From contig JAQYET010000023.1 of the NCBI GenBank assembly GCA_028723525.1, forward strand, positions 160,840-224,839: a DNA stretch of 64,000 nucleotides, given 5' to 3'. Source of the DNA: Prevotellaceae bacterium (GTDB lineage Bacteria > Bacteroidota > Bacteroidia > Bacteroidales > Bacteroidaceae). How positions within the stretch are numbered: the stretch's first letter is position 1; each line of letters starts with the position of its first letter. Below the pieces are notes generated by a model. That model was given only the letters and a program-made list of their open reading frames with translations, had not been told where the DNA came from and ran no database searches. Made by a program: the position numbers and the translations under genes. Below, piece by piece: positions 17,519 to 27,400 of this stretch.

Positions 17519-17686
17519 TCAGTCATCATTATCAAGTCTCGTATGGAGGATTACATTTCGCCTACGTTCCTCTTCATCCACCAGTTTGATGAAATCCTTG
17601 ATTTTCTTATTCATCATTTCATAGGCAGAAGCGTTGTCAGGCTCTGTATCGTAACGTGTTGTTTGAGGGCTTTCTTCGCTCATCAT
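17519..17686 (-). CDS. Small acidic protein, 55 residues, unknown
   Basis: A short frame on the minus strand from two adjacent ATG codons (17686 or 17683) to TGA at 17519. It begins MMSEESPQTTRYDTEPDN and ends in NVILHTRLDNDD. It is charged and probably helical (KKIKDFIKLVDEEERRR), with no signal peptide. A CACCTTTG sequence at 17730-17737 (minus) is a poor -7 box about 45 bp upstream. It stands between tRNA-Gln and the two-component gene. I do not recognise a family; residue composition supports real coding. Confidence 0.5.
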   Translation of the reverse strand: MMSEESPQTTRYDTEPDNASAYEMMNKKIKDFIKLVDEEERRRNVILHTRLDNDD

Positions 17687-17896
17687 ATTATATATATCGA
17701 TAGTGTAGGCTATTGAACTTTCGTTGGTGCAAAGGTGCGAAGATTATCTTTCTTCTTATGTCATATCATGGACAAAAAGTATAACAAACGAGACTTTTCA
17801 ACCTTTATAAAATGTAACCAACGAGACATAATACAATGCAAATAGCTGTTTAAAAACGATTTAGCGATTTTCTTGTATTACAATACAGAACAACTC

Positions 17897-20599
17897 CTAC
17901 ACATTCTTTTTTCGATACTCGGTGGGTGTCATTCCTGTAGATTGCTTAAATATCTTCGAGAAATAAGAAGGCGAATCGAAGCCGCACTGAATATAAATAT
18001 CGGTTATCGAACTGTTGGTGTTCTTCAACATCTGCTTCGCAAACAAGATGCGGAACTCCCGTATGTAGGTAGTGGTATCCACATTGGTCAGAAGTTTGAC
18101 TTTGCGGTTCAGTTGTCTCTGACTTATGAACATCTTCTCTGCCACGAGCGCAGAGCCAAGCCCTGTGTCGCTCATGTTTGCCTGCAATATCTGGTGCAGT
18201 TTCGACATGAACTTCTGGTCGGCAGCAGTGGTGTCAACTTTCTCAACGCAGTCGTCGAGCATGGCATTGGAATATTTCTCCTTGAGCAGTTGTCGTTGCT
18301 GGAGCAGTTTTTCCACCCTCATCATCAGTTCCTTGCTGTTGAACGGCTTGGCGATGTAGGCATCGGCACCCAGTTCGAATGCCTTCAGCAGGTTCTCGTG
18401 CTCGGCATGCGCCGTCACGATAATCAGCGGGACATGGTTAAGCAGCGCGCTTGCCCTTACGTTCCGGCACAACTCATAGCCGTCCATTTCGGGCATCATG
18501 AGGTCTGTAACGATTATATCAGGCACATATTCCATTGCCTTCGCGAGGGCTTCCCGCCCGTTCATGGCATACATCACCCTGTATTTCCCGCCCAGTAGGG
18601 CACGCATATATTGCGCCACCTCTGCGTTATCCTCCACCAGCAGCACCTGCGGTTTGTCCGACTTTTCGTCATCCCTGCCGTATTCTTCCACCCAGTTTCC
18701 TGTTGTGCCCTTCACTCCCGGCTCCACCACGACAGTTCCCGGCGAGAACATCGACGGCATCCAGTGCGGCAGTTCGCGGTCGGAGTGTCGCAACGGAATG
18801 GAGAATGTGAACAGCGTTCCCCTCCCCTCGATGCTTTTCACCTCCATGCTGCCGTTCATTGCGAGCACCATCTGCTTTGTTAGCGAGAGCGATACACCCG
18901 TTGCGAGGTTAGCCTCCTCGTTCTTTCCCCGGTAGTAAGGGTCGAAAATATGCGGCAAGTCATCCGGCGATATACCGATGCCCGTGTCGGCGACATTGGT
19001 GACAATCCTCCCTCCTTCGCTCCTCATGGTGATAGTAATCATGCCCCCTCGGGGCGTAAACTTCAGCGAGTTAGAGATGAGATTGCGCAGAATGTTGCGC
19101 ATGAAGCCCGGGACGAAGTCCATTTCGATATACGGTTGTTTCGATTCAAATACCAATGTAATGAGTTTTTTCTCCGCATGGATACGCATGTTTTCAATCA
19201 CCATGCGCGTAAGTGCCACGGCATTCCCCGACAGCCACACCTTATTATTATAGTCGGTGTGCGCTCTTGATATTTCTATAAGCTGGTTGATAAGATTAAG
19301 AAGAACGTCAGACTGCTCCATTATCGTGTCATATCCGGACAGTTTTCGGGCGTCGGTCTCGCTTGCTTTCAGCAAGTCTGCCTGTCCTTTTATCACCGTC
19401 AGCGGCGTTCTGAACTCGTAGGTGATGTTCTTGAGGAAGTCCTGTTGTATGGAGTTTGTGCGCTCTGCCATCTTCTGTTGCTTCGAGCGCAACCTCACTA
19501 TGTAAAACATTGCCATGCAGAGGAACAGCAACAGCAGCACCAGTGCCACGCTTCCCCATGTCAGCATCTTGTGGACAGAGAGTTGCGCTTGCTGCTTGTT
19601 GATTGTGTTTTGTTTTTGTATCGACTCATACAAGGCGGCATAGTTCTCCTTCATATTGCACGTGCGCTCGCTGTGTATGGAGTCTTTCAGTGTGCCTGCA
19701 GTCTGCAGATAAGCCACGGCGAGCCTCGGGTCGGAGTCCTTATACACTCCGGCAAGCATCTCAAGGTTTTGCTGCATGAGATATTTGAGGTTCATTTTCT
19801 GTGCCATTTTCCTGCTCTTCTCAAGCATTTTCACTGCCTCTTCGCGTCTTCCCATTTTGATGTAAACCTTTCCAAGCTGCTTGAGATTGATGCAGACAGA
19901 TATGTTTTCCGGCGTGCTCTTCATCAGCCTATCCGCAGCCAGGAAGTTTTGCTCTGCCAGTATGTAGTTTTCCATGCCCACATAAACGTCTCCCATCTGC
20001 GACATTCGTCGTGCCATTTTCAGCGAATCGCCTTCCTCGGCATCCATTTCGTATGCTTGTTTCGCGAAAGAGAGAGCCTCATCGTGCCTTCCGAGATTGT
20101 TATACACCTCGCACGCTATGCCAAGATGAGCCGATTCATTCTTGTTGGTGCCCGACAAACGGTCCATTTCCAGTGAGCGGTCGATGAAGGTTTTGGCATG
20201 CTCCACATCGTTTATAGTGAGATAAACGGCAGCAAGGTTGTTGTAGTTGGAGCCCATCGACTCGTAATCTTTCTTTATGCTGTCTATCCTGAGAGCCTTT
20301 ACGCTCATCTCTATCGCCCTGTCTGTGTTGGATGTCCGTGCGTAGCAGGCGCACAGCAGGGTGTAACATTCGCTCATTTTCACGGTGTCTTTGGCTTCGG
20401 TATATATTGCCAAAGCCCTCTCTCCCAGTATCTGTGCCTGTGAAAATTCTCCGTTGTCAGACGCAGTATAAGATGCTTCGAGCAGAGAGTCTGCCTTTTC
20501 CGACGCCTTGTGTTGTGGTTTGTTACGGTCTCCGCTGCCGCTGCATGCACACAAGAAGAGTGCTTGTATCAGGATGATTATGAGGTGAGAACGTTTCAT
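17897..20599 (-). CDS. Hybrid two-component protein with altered kinase site (TPR-HK-REC-AraC)
   Basis: A 900-residue one-protein signalling system. It has a lipoprotein-like signal peptide (LFLCACSG), TPR-rich sensor about 30-330, a membrane segment about 350-370, histidine kinase dimerisation and ATPase domains about 380-610, a receiver about 650-770 (VTDLMMPEMDG phospho-acceptor Asp, Lys in AKPF) and an AraC-type DNA-binding domain to the end. The H-box reads NITYEFRTPL: the phospho-acceptor His is Tyr394 (codon TAC at 19420-19418). The second glycine box is also weak (ATGVSLSL instead of GTGIGLAL). Autophosphorylation is therefore doubtful. The target genes are unknown; DUF2752 and TM2 genes lie upstream. 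Confidence 0.92.
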   Translation of the reverse strand: MKRSHLIIILIQALFLCACSGSGDRNKPQHKASEKADSLLEASYTASDNGEFSQAQILGERALAIYTEAKDTVKMSECYTLLCACYARTSNTDRAIEMSVKALRIDSIKKDYESMGSNYNNLAAVYLTINDVEHAKTFIDRSLEMDRLSGTNKNESAHLGIACEVYNNLGRHDEALSFAKQAYEMDAEEGDSLKMARRMSQMGDVYVGMENYILAEQNFLAADRLMKSTPENISVCINLKQLGKVYIKMGRREEAVKMLEKSRKMAQKMNLKYLMQQNLEMLAGVYKDSDPRLAVAYLQTAGTLKDSIHSERTCNMKENYAALYESIQKQNTINKQQAQLSVHKMLTWGSVALVLLLLFLCMAMFYIVRLRSKQQKMAERTNSIQQDFLKNITYEFRTPLTVIKGQADLLKASETDARKLSGYDTIMEQSDVLLNLINQLIEISRAHTDYNNKVWLSGNAVALTRMVIENMRIHAEKKLITLVFESKQPYIEMDFVPGFMRNILRNLISNSLKFTPRGGMITITMRSEGGRIVTNVADTGIGISPDDLPHIFDPYYRGKNEEANLATGVSLSLTKQMVLAMNGSMEVKSIEGRGTLFTFSIPLRHSDRELPHWMPSMFSPGTVVVEPGVKGTTGNWVEEYGRDDEKSDKPQVLLVEDNAEVAQYMRALLGGKYRVMYAMNGREALAKAMEYVPDIIVTDLMMPEMDGYELCRNVRASALLNHVPLIIVTAHAEHENLLKAFELGADAYIAKPFNSKELMMRVEKLLQQRQLLKEKYSNAMLDDCVEKVDTTAADQKFMSKLHQILQANMSDTGLGSALVAEKMFISQRQLNRKVKLLTNVDTTTYIREFRILFAKQMLKNTNSSITDIYIQCGFDSPSYFSKIFKQSTGMTPTEYRKKNV

Positions 20600-20640
20600 C
20601 GTGTTGTTATTTTTCTTGCATTATGCCGCGGCTGATGCTC

Positions 20641-21072
20641 TCATGGCATGCCGAGGGTGAAGTGATGATACAGGTTTAATGCCTCGGCAGCAATCTCGAA
20701 AACCGCCAATGGCAGCACTATCCACCACTGTCTCAGTAGTTTTCCGGCGGCATCGAGCATTCTCTGTTGCAGGTTCTTGCGCAATACTGCCCCGGCAATT
20801 CCTGCCAGCGGGAAGGCGATGTATGCCGGAACGAGGAGGACTACGTTGATGTTCATCCGTAAAGCCTCGGCAAAGTGTCCGTGGGCAGCGAGCAGAAAGG
20901 CTCGCGTCACACCGCACGACGGGCAGGGGATGCTGAAAAACAACTTCGTCGGACACACAGTGAATGTGTCGCGATAGCCGTCGGCAGTGCAGTTAAGTGC
21001 AAGCCACAGCAACAGTGCCGCCCACACAATGTTGAGCAGCAGGAGTCTTTTCTTCTCTTCCGCCGACGTCAT
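20641..21072 (-). CDS. DUF2752 membrane protein
   Basis: A 143-residue membrane protein with about three hydrophobic segments and the family signature IPCPSCGVTRAFLLAAHG. The function is unknown. Its ATG overlaps the stop of the upstream TM2-domain gene by one base (TGATG), so the two are translationally coupled. TM2 and DUF2752 proteins are commonly neighbours in Bacteroidetes. Confidence 0.85.
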   Translation of the reverse strand: MTSAEEKKRLLLLNIVWAALLLWLALNCTADGYRDTFTVCPTKLFFSIPCPSCGVTRAFLLAAHGHFAEALRMNINVVLLVPAYIAFPLAGIAGAVLRKNLQQRMLDAAGKLLRQWWIVLPLAVFEIAAEALNLYHHFTLGMP

Positions 21073-21452
21073 CAGAGGTATAGCATTACCTTTTCGGCGT
21101 TCTTTTTCTTAGTGGCTCCCATTATCAAGAACCAGTCGAGGACGTATCCTATATATAAAAGCGAGCCTATGCCGAGCGTCAACACCGACACAATGGGCAG
21201 TATGACGAGTCCCACTATGAGTTTTATCGCCCCGTTAGTATTGTCTCCTATGTAGAACCTGTCTATGCCTAAGCTGCCGAGAAAGATTGAAAGCAGGAGT
21301 GCCACGAATGGGCTTTTCATGCTTACAGACATCAAGGCGAATGAGCGGTTGTCGTCAAGTTGCTCCAGTCTCTGCCTTATGATTGGTATATACTCGGAGG
21401 ATATGTTCCCCTGATTGGTGATGAGGAATGCACTGACCTTATTGGAATTCAT
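21072..21452 (-). CDS. TM2 domain protein
   Basis: A 126-residue protein with an N-terminal soluble helix region (MNSNKVSAFLITNQGNI) and a C-terminal TM2 domain: two membrane segments joined by a short turn, with the motif LGSLGIDRFYIGDNTNGAIK. The domain's function in bacteria is unknown. The ATG at 21452 is preferred to a GTG two codons earlier. It is coupled to the DUF2752 gene and is a paralogue of the 21561 gene. Confidence 0.85.
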   Translation of the reverse strand: MNSNKVSAFLITNQGNISSEYIPIIRQRLEQLDDNRSFALMSVSMKSPFVALLLSIFLGSLGIDRFYIGDNTNGAIKLIVGLVILPIVSVLTLGIGSLLYIGYVLDWFLIMGATKKKNAEKVMLYL

Positions 21453-21475
21453 TGCCACTGCTTATATTAGGTTAT

Positions 21476-21523
21476 AAAAAAAGACTATCGGCAACGCGCC
21501 ACAGCACGCTGCGAATAGTCTTT
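21476..21523 (-). terminator. Intrinsic terminator of the 21561 gene
   Basis: AAAGACTAT (21480-21488) and ATAGTCTTT (21515-21523) pair; on the minus strand the hairpin is followed by a run of seven T. Confidence 0.75.
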
Positions 21524-21560
21524 GTGATTAAATCTCGGAACCGATTGATACCGGGCGGAG

Positions 21561-21899
21561 TTATCCAAGCACCTCAATAATCTTCTTGTAGTTGTACTCC
21601 TTTGTCTTGTTACCGATGCTGAACCAGTCGATTATTGTCCATATACCGCAACCTCCGCATGTCAACAGCTTGATTACTCCCATTGTGGTGTCGCCCAGCA
21701 TGAAGCGGTCAACGCCATAACTTCCGAGGAAAATAGAGATGATAAGCATCATTGTCTTGCCTTTCAACGAAATTGCATTGAGCATGTTTGCCTTGTTGTC
21801 GTCTGCGGCGGCGAGCAATTCGCGAATTTCGTTCATTCTTTCCTCCGGTAGGTTTTCACTGTTCAGTGCTAAAAACTGGTTAATCTGATTTGCGTCCAT
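21561..21899 (-). CDS. TM2 domain protein (paralogue)
   Basis: A 112-residue protein of the same build as the 21072 gene: a helical N-terminal part ([18 protein letters not shown]) and two membrane segments with [20 protein letters not shown]. The segment ends in a Cys/Gly-rich [16 protein letters not shown]. The two genes look like an old duplication. It is transcribed alone, ending in a hairpin terminator before the 21452 start. Confidence 0.85.
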   Translation of the reverse strand: MDANQINQFLALNSENLPEERMNEIRELLAAADDNKANMLNAISLKGKTMMLIISIFLGSYGVDRFMLGDTTMGVIKLLTCGGCGIWTIIDWFSIGNKTKEYNYKKIIEVLG

Positions 21900-22085
21900 A
21901 ATATTATTTATTTATGAGTTAATAATAGTGTGTAAAGTTTACTAATTTAAGTTTGGTTCTAAATCACTGACTTCTGGCGGACAAAGACGTGAAAAGAAAT
22001 CACTCCGCAAAGATAAATAAAAAGGTTTATACTACAAAAGAAAAATCTGTTTTTTGTTATTTTTTTTATAGAAAAGCCTGTTTTG

Positions 22086-22134
22086 ACATATATACATAAG
22101 GATTTTCAGGCAAAAACTCCTTATGTATATATGT
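22086..22134. terminator. Perfect 17-bp inverted repeat, probable terminator
   Basis: ACATATATACATAAGGA (22086-22102) is exactly mirrored at 22118-22134 with a 15-nt loop. It starts 13 bp after the nucleoside kinase stop. On the minus strand the hairpin is followed by CAAAACAGGCTTTTC rather than a clean T-run. Confidence 0.5.
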
Positions 22135-22147
22135 AAAATGGCAGGTG

Positions 22148-23815
22148 TCAATACTTGAACGACGACCCTCCGAGGAACTCTCTTATCAGCGACGTGGGCG
22201 GTATTTCGCTGTCGTTGATGGGCGAGATGTAGCTTAGGAACTTCAGCAGTCGGTATGCCTCGGCGTGCTCCGGTGCGTTCTGCGGCACTGCGCTAAGTAT
22301 CGGCTCTGCCTGTTGTTTTATCGCTGCGAGTTCGAAAAGCATTGCGGTGTTGAACATTGTGTCGGCATTCTCCTGATATGGGAATATCCACTTGTTCTCT
22401 CCGGCACGCACTGATGCCCACCGCCTTATGGTTTCCTCTGCCGAGCATCCGCGGTATTTATAGTCCCGGACGATGCGTCGCAGCAGTCGGTTGTCGGTTG
22501 TCGGGATGTAGTTATGGCTGTCGAGGAGTATCGTTGTCAGTGCCGAGGCATAGACACGGTATTTCATCTCGTCGGGGATTTGCTCCGTCAGTTTCGGGTT
22601 AAGGGCGTGTATTCCCTCCACAACGAGAATGTCGTTCTCCTCCAAACGCAGCTTCTTGCCCCCTGCGGGATTGCTTATTCCGGTCTGGAAATCATATTTC
22701 GGCAGCGTTATCTCTTCCCCTTCGAAAAGGCGTTTCATGTGTTCGTTGAGCAGGGGGATGTTCAGTGCATAGAGACTCTCATAGTCGTAGTCGCCTTTTT
22801 CGTCGAGAGGTGTCTCGGCGCGGTTTACGAAATAGTCGTCGAGAGAAATCTGTATCGGTTTCAGTCCGCACGTCATCAGTTGCACCGACAGTCGCTTGCA
22901 GGTTGTGGTTTTACCGCTCGACGACGGTCCTGCAATCAAAACCATCTTCACACCCTTGCTGTTTGCCACTGCCTCGGCGATGTTTGCAATCTTCTTTTCC
23001 TGCAAAGCCTCCGACACTTTTATTATGTCTGTGGCATGCCCTTCGCGCACTTTCTCGTTGAAGTCGCCCACGGTGGAAATTCCGATGATGTCCTGCCAGC
23101 GGTGATGTTCTTTGAAAATCTCGAACATCTTGTCCTGTCTCACCATTTCGCCGAGCACATCGGGGTTGTCAAGCGACGGTATCCGCAGCAGCAGTCCGTC
23201 GTAATACTTCTCCAATCCGAACAGATACAGTTGGCGGGTATTTGTCAGGAGCGTGCCGTAGTAGTAGTCGTTATATCCGTCGATTTCGTAGTATATGGTG
23301 TATAGCGAACCTATACTGTGCAGCAGTTTCACCTTCGACGAGTGTGAGGAAATGCGGCTGAACACCTCGATAGCCTCCTCCGTGGGAACCTCGTGACGCC
23401 TTATCGGAATTGCCGAGCTTATTATCTCCTCCATGCGTTGCCTGATTTTCGTCACGTCTTCGAGCGTTACGGCTCGCCCTATGCGCAAATCGCAGTAGTA
23501 TCCGTTGCTCACCGGGATGTCTATCAGTACCTTTCCTTCGGGATACAGGTCGTTCACCGCCTTACAGAGCACGAAGAAAAGCGTTCGCACATAGGCACGA
23601 CGACCGCTCGGAGTGGTTACGTCGAGGAACTCCACATCTTTGTTATGGTAAACCCGGTAGTTCATTCCTTCCACCTTGTTGTTTACCTCTGCGCTCATCG
23701 GGCCATGCTTCATTTCCACCCCTGAAATAGGAAAAATGTCTGCAAGTGTGCTTCCTATCTCCGCACTTACCGTCTTTTTGTTGTTTTTGCAACGGATTTT
23801 AACTGTTCGTTTCAT
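22148..23815 (-). CDS. Nucleoside kinase, uridine kinase-like with ThrRS-type N-terminus
   Basis: A 555-residue cytoplasmic protein. The N-terminal 60 residues resemble a TGS domain (KIRCKNNKKTVSAEIGSTLADIF), then a region like the second domain of threonyl-tRNA synthetase, then a P-loop kinase with Walker A LIAGPSSSGKTTTCKRL at about 290-306 and uridine-kinase features (QISLDDYFVNR, VVEGIHALNP). Relatives phosphorylate nucleosides such as uridine. The start MKRTVKI at 23815 was chosen because a TATCTTTG -7 box (minus, 23879-23886) lies just upstream, inside the longer frame. Confidence 0.88.
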   Translation of the reverse strand: MKRTVKIRCKNNKKTVSAEIGSTLADIFPISGVEMKHGPMSAEVNNKVEGMNYRVYHNKDVEFLDVTTPSGRRAYVRTLFFVLCKAVNDLYPEGKVLIDIPVSNGYYCDLRIGRAVTLEDVTKIRQRMEEIISSAIPIRRHEVPTEEAIEVFSRISSHSSKVKLLHSIGSLYTIYYEIDGYNDYYYGTLLTNTRQLYLFGLEKYYDGLLLRIPSLDNPDVLGEMVRQDKMFEIFKEHHRWQDIIGISTVGDFNEKVREGHATDIIKVSEALQEKKIANIAEAVANSKGVKMVLIAGPSSSGKTTTCKRLSVQLMTCGLKPIQISLDDYFVNRAETPLDEKGDYDYESLYALNIPLLNEHMKRLFEGEEITLPKYDFQTGISNPAGGKKLRLEENDILVVEGIHALNPKLTEQIPDEMKYRVYASALTTILLDSHNYIPTTDNRLLRRIVRDYKYRGCSAEETIRRWASVRAGENKWIFPYQENADTMFNTAMLFELAAIKQQAEPILSAVPQNAPEHAEAYRLLKFLSYISPINDSEIPPTSLIREFLGGSSFKY

Positions 23816-23878
23816 ATAAATGCAATTTACTGTTAACATTCTCGGCATTCGTGACAGCTGTCTAAGCGAAGCCAACAG

Positions 23879-23886
23879 CAAAGATA
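23879..23886 (-). promoter_or_regulatory. -7 box of the nucleoside kinase gene
   Basis: The minus strand reads TATCTTTG. No clear -33 box was seen. It decides in favour of the 23815 start. Confidence 0.5.
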
Positions 23887-24029
23887 ACAACAATCTTGAT
23901 AATTGGTAATTAAAATCCGGTTAAACATTTAATATTTATATTTTTTTATTTATCTGTCATGAGTGGGCGATTGCACTTCTTCATGGAACTTATGATTTTC
24001 AGACGCAAGAGAAAATTATCTGCTTTTTC

Positions 24030-24060
24030 TTGCCGGTTAAAACCAAAAGCCTTAACTTTG
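24030..24060 (+). promoter_or_regulatory. Promoter of the cobalamin riboswitch RNA
   Basis: TTG (24030-24032) and TAACTTTG (24053-24060) are 20 bp apart, so transcription starts right at the beginning of the riboswitch. Confidence 0.65.
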
Positions 24061-24067
24061 CACCGAA

Positions 24068-24232
24068 AATGCAGGTTCTCATGTTTTTGAGATGAGAAAG
24101 GGAACCGGGTGAGACTCCCGGACAGTCCCGCTGCTGTAAGCCGAGCTTTTAAAGGCACAAACAAAATGTCACTGATATTATTGGGAAGACGTTTGTTGTC
24201 ATCGGCAAAGTCAGAAAACCTGCCTGCATTGT
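24068..24232 (+). promoter_or_regulatory. Cobalamin riboswitch
   Basis: The region carries the class landmarks in order: the P1 arm ATGCAGGTT near 24069, GGGAACCGGGTGAGACTCCC at about 24110, the B12 box with CCGCTGCTGTAAG (24128-24140), GGGAAG near 24182, CAGAAAACCTGCCTGCAT closing at about 24231. It senses adenosyl- or other cobalamin in the mRNA and represses when bound. About 190 nt of further leader separate it from the 24422 ATG. The regulated gene is a giant secreted protein, not a TonB receptor. Confidence 0.92.
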
Positions 24233-24421
24233 TAGCGTCATGAAATGCCCCTGGGGATGGGTATTGGCGTGAAATGTGAGCGACTTACGGTTATTACGTA
24301 CAGAAATCCGTGAAGATTATTCTGCTGCCGGGCATCGTGAAGGTGCATTCCGGTGAGCGGGTAGTGCTTCGGCATTACAAGACAACAACATTCTCATAAT
24401 TTAATTTAATATTATTTTCTC

Positions 24422-27400
24422 ATGAAACAGCAATTTTTAAAGTTATCGCTGTTGCTTCTGACTATGCTGTCGGGAGTGCCATTGGAAATCATGGCAGACC
24501 GAGACATCAAGCAGTTGCAATTCGGGAAGCAGACCATAGAGGTGGCTTCCGATGAGGAGATTACCTTTTATGACCCTTGGGGAACCGAGAACATCAAAGG
24601 CACATCTTCCTACAACAGTCAGTCGTTGACTGTATTCAAGCCCGCAGAGGCAGGTAAGTCTATCATTATCAAGTTTGAAAAGATAGACCTGCAGCAGTAC
24701 AGTGACAGGTATTTCATGTACATGAACATCTACAACGGTATCGCAGATGCCGACGGTTCGTTCACTTTCGCAACGAAAACCTCGGATATCAACTCTTCAT
24801 CAAGTTTGGATGGACTGGGCGGAACGTTAATGGAGGAGAAACTGTCCGGTACATACACCAACCGCACCTATATCTCCACAACAGCCGACGGCGCACTCTC
24901 GGTGGGCTTCATGCACAACAACTCCAAGATTTGTGAGGGCTGGGTGGCAAAGGTAAGGAGCGTGAAGGTGGAAGACATGACCGTCACCGGCGCAGGCTCC
25001 GACTACAACAACGTAATAACCGAACTCTCGACAAAGACCGGCATCAACCTTGCAGGAGCCTATGTCACCACAACAGGCATAACAAATCCAGACAAGGTGA
25101 CATCCATCTCATTCACTCTTCCCGAAAACGAGGGCATGGTGGAGCCGACTGCTCTTAAACTCTTCTACAATGACAAGCCCGTGGATGCCACGGTGGCAGC
25201 CGACGGCGAGGGATATAAATTTGTCTTCGAAACCACTCTCTCGCCTGAAACCAACAAATTCGACATCAGGGGCGACATCCTCGGAACAGCCGCAGTGGGC
25301 GCAAAGGTGCGACTCGATGTGAAGAAGATTACCACCGCGGCAATCCCCGACGGCATCACTCCGTTCACGGCAGGCACGCCGGTGACGATGACAAATCCGG
25401 CTATCGTGATAATGACCTCTGCCCCTCAGACCGTTACTGTGGGCGAAACCGCGATGCAGTTCTATGACGAGGGAGGAAAAGACGGCGTCATTTTCTCGAA
25501 GACCAACGGACAGGTGACGTTCCTATCGGGCGTTCCCGGCAAGAAGGTAAAGGTGAAGTTTAATGTCAATCAGATTTGGCACGGCACACTATACAACCAA
25601 GAACTCCGTATATATAATGGTAGCGAAGCAACTCCCGGGAACCTTATCAGCACCCTGCAGAAGGGCGAATTGGGCGAGTTCAGCTCCACAACGACCGACG
25701 GTTCGCTGACAGTGGTGCTGTTCAGCGATGCAAGCAACGATGTGAAAGCCGACGGTTTCGAGGCCGAGGTTTCTCTATTCACGCCGCAGGCAATGGTGGC
25801 AGACAACGCCGAAACAGAGGCGGCATCCACCGAAACGCTATGTGGCGGCGATGAGAAACAGCCGATTATGAGCGTGAATGTAAAGACTCACAACACCGAA
25901 CCGGCTCTCACCGCACAGAAGTTCGCTTTCAGCACCAACTCCACAAATGCCAACATAACCCACGCTACGCTCTACTACACCGGCAACAAGAAGGAGTTCT
26001 CCAACTCTGATGCTAAAAAAGTGGGCGAAACCGACGTAACTGCAGACGCATTTGAGATTACCACCACGGCAACAACCGTAAACCTCGGCGAGGGCGACAA
26101 CTACTTCTGGCTCGCATACAACATCAGCGACGAGGCGAAAGACGGTCAGAAAGTGGCTGCCAAATTCGTTAAGGCGACTTTCACCGACAATACCACCGCA
26201 ACCGCCACAACAGACAATGTTGCAGAACGCACGGTAGAAAACGTTGTCTATTCCTATGCCGACATGGGAACGAAGACAAACACCGTAAACGGCTCATTGA
26301 CATTCAAGACAAGGAGCAACAAATACAACAAATACTGCGAAGTGGGCACAGACACCCGTACAAACATCTTCAAGCCGAAGCACACAGGTCATGTGGTACA
26401 GATTGACTTCACGGAGTTCGACGTGATGTATGCGCCAAACAGTTACGGCACACGTTCCGTTTTCAAGGTTATAAACGGCAGCAGTGCTTCAGGAGAGGTG
26501 CTCTACGAGCTCAAGTCGAGCGACGAACAGACCACCGGACCGGGCAAAATCATACGTTCAACAAGTGCCGACGGTGCTCTCACTGTGGTATTTAATCCCA
26601 ATTCAGATTATTCCTATACCAAGAAAGGTTGGGTGTCAACCGTAAGCGAATACATAAGCAAAACCAAAGAATATTCGGGTGCCGACGTAACCCATACGAG
26701 CACAGGCATCGTTTCGGCAGGTGCCAAAGCGCAGAGTCTGCTTACCCTGAACATCAAGACAGAAGGCGACCAAGGTACGCTCAATCTCAACGCTGTCACG
26801 CTCGACCTGAAGAACACTCAGGCTAACGTAAGCAAGGTGGAACTGTTCTCTGTGGGAAAAACCGACCGCGACATCACCGACTCCGACCAAGCCATTGCCA
26901 CAGCAACGGTTGACGGAACGGCATCGGCGGTTAGCATGAATGTGGCAAATCCCGTGGAACTTCTGGAAGGAGACAACTTCTTCCGGGTGCTCGTGGATGT
27001 GTCTGAAAACGCTGAAGCAGGGCAGAGCATTGATGCAAAGCTCACCTCCGTGAAAGTGAACAACGAGGCGAAAGCCGTTGAAAACGGCGACCCTGAAGGT
27101 GCTCGTGAGATAAAGAACATCTACTTCTTAAAGAGCGGAAACAACGGAGAGGTAAAGATTAAGGACGGTATGACAATGATGTTCTATGACGACGGAGGTC
27201 CAGAAGGTCCTGTATCGAAGAACTTCGAAGGCACAGTGACATTCGTTCCGGAGTCGCCTGCCGACAACATCAAGTTAGACTTCCAATATTGGAAGGTGGT
27301 ATATACCACGAAATTCTATCTCTACCACGGCGGCGAAGTAAAGGACAAAGCCGACAAGGAAATAGGAATGTATGACCACCCCATTGAGGACGGTCCGATA

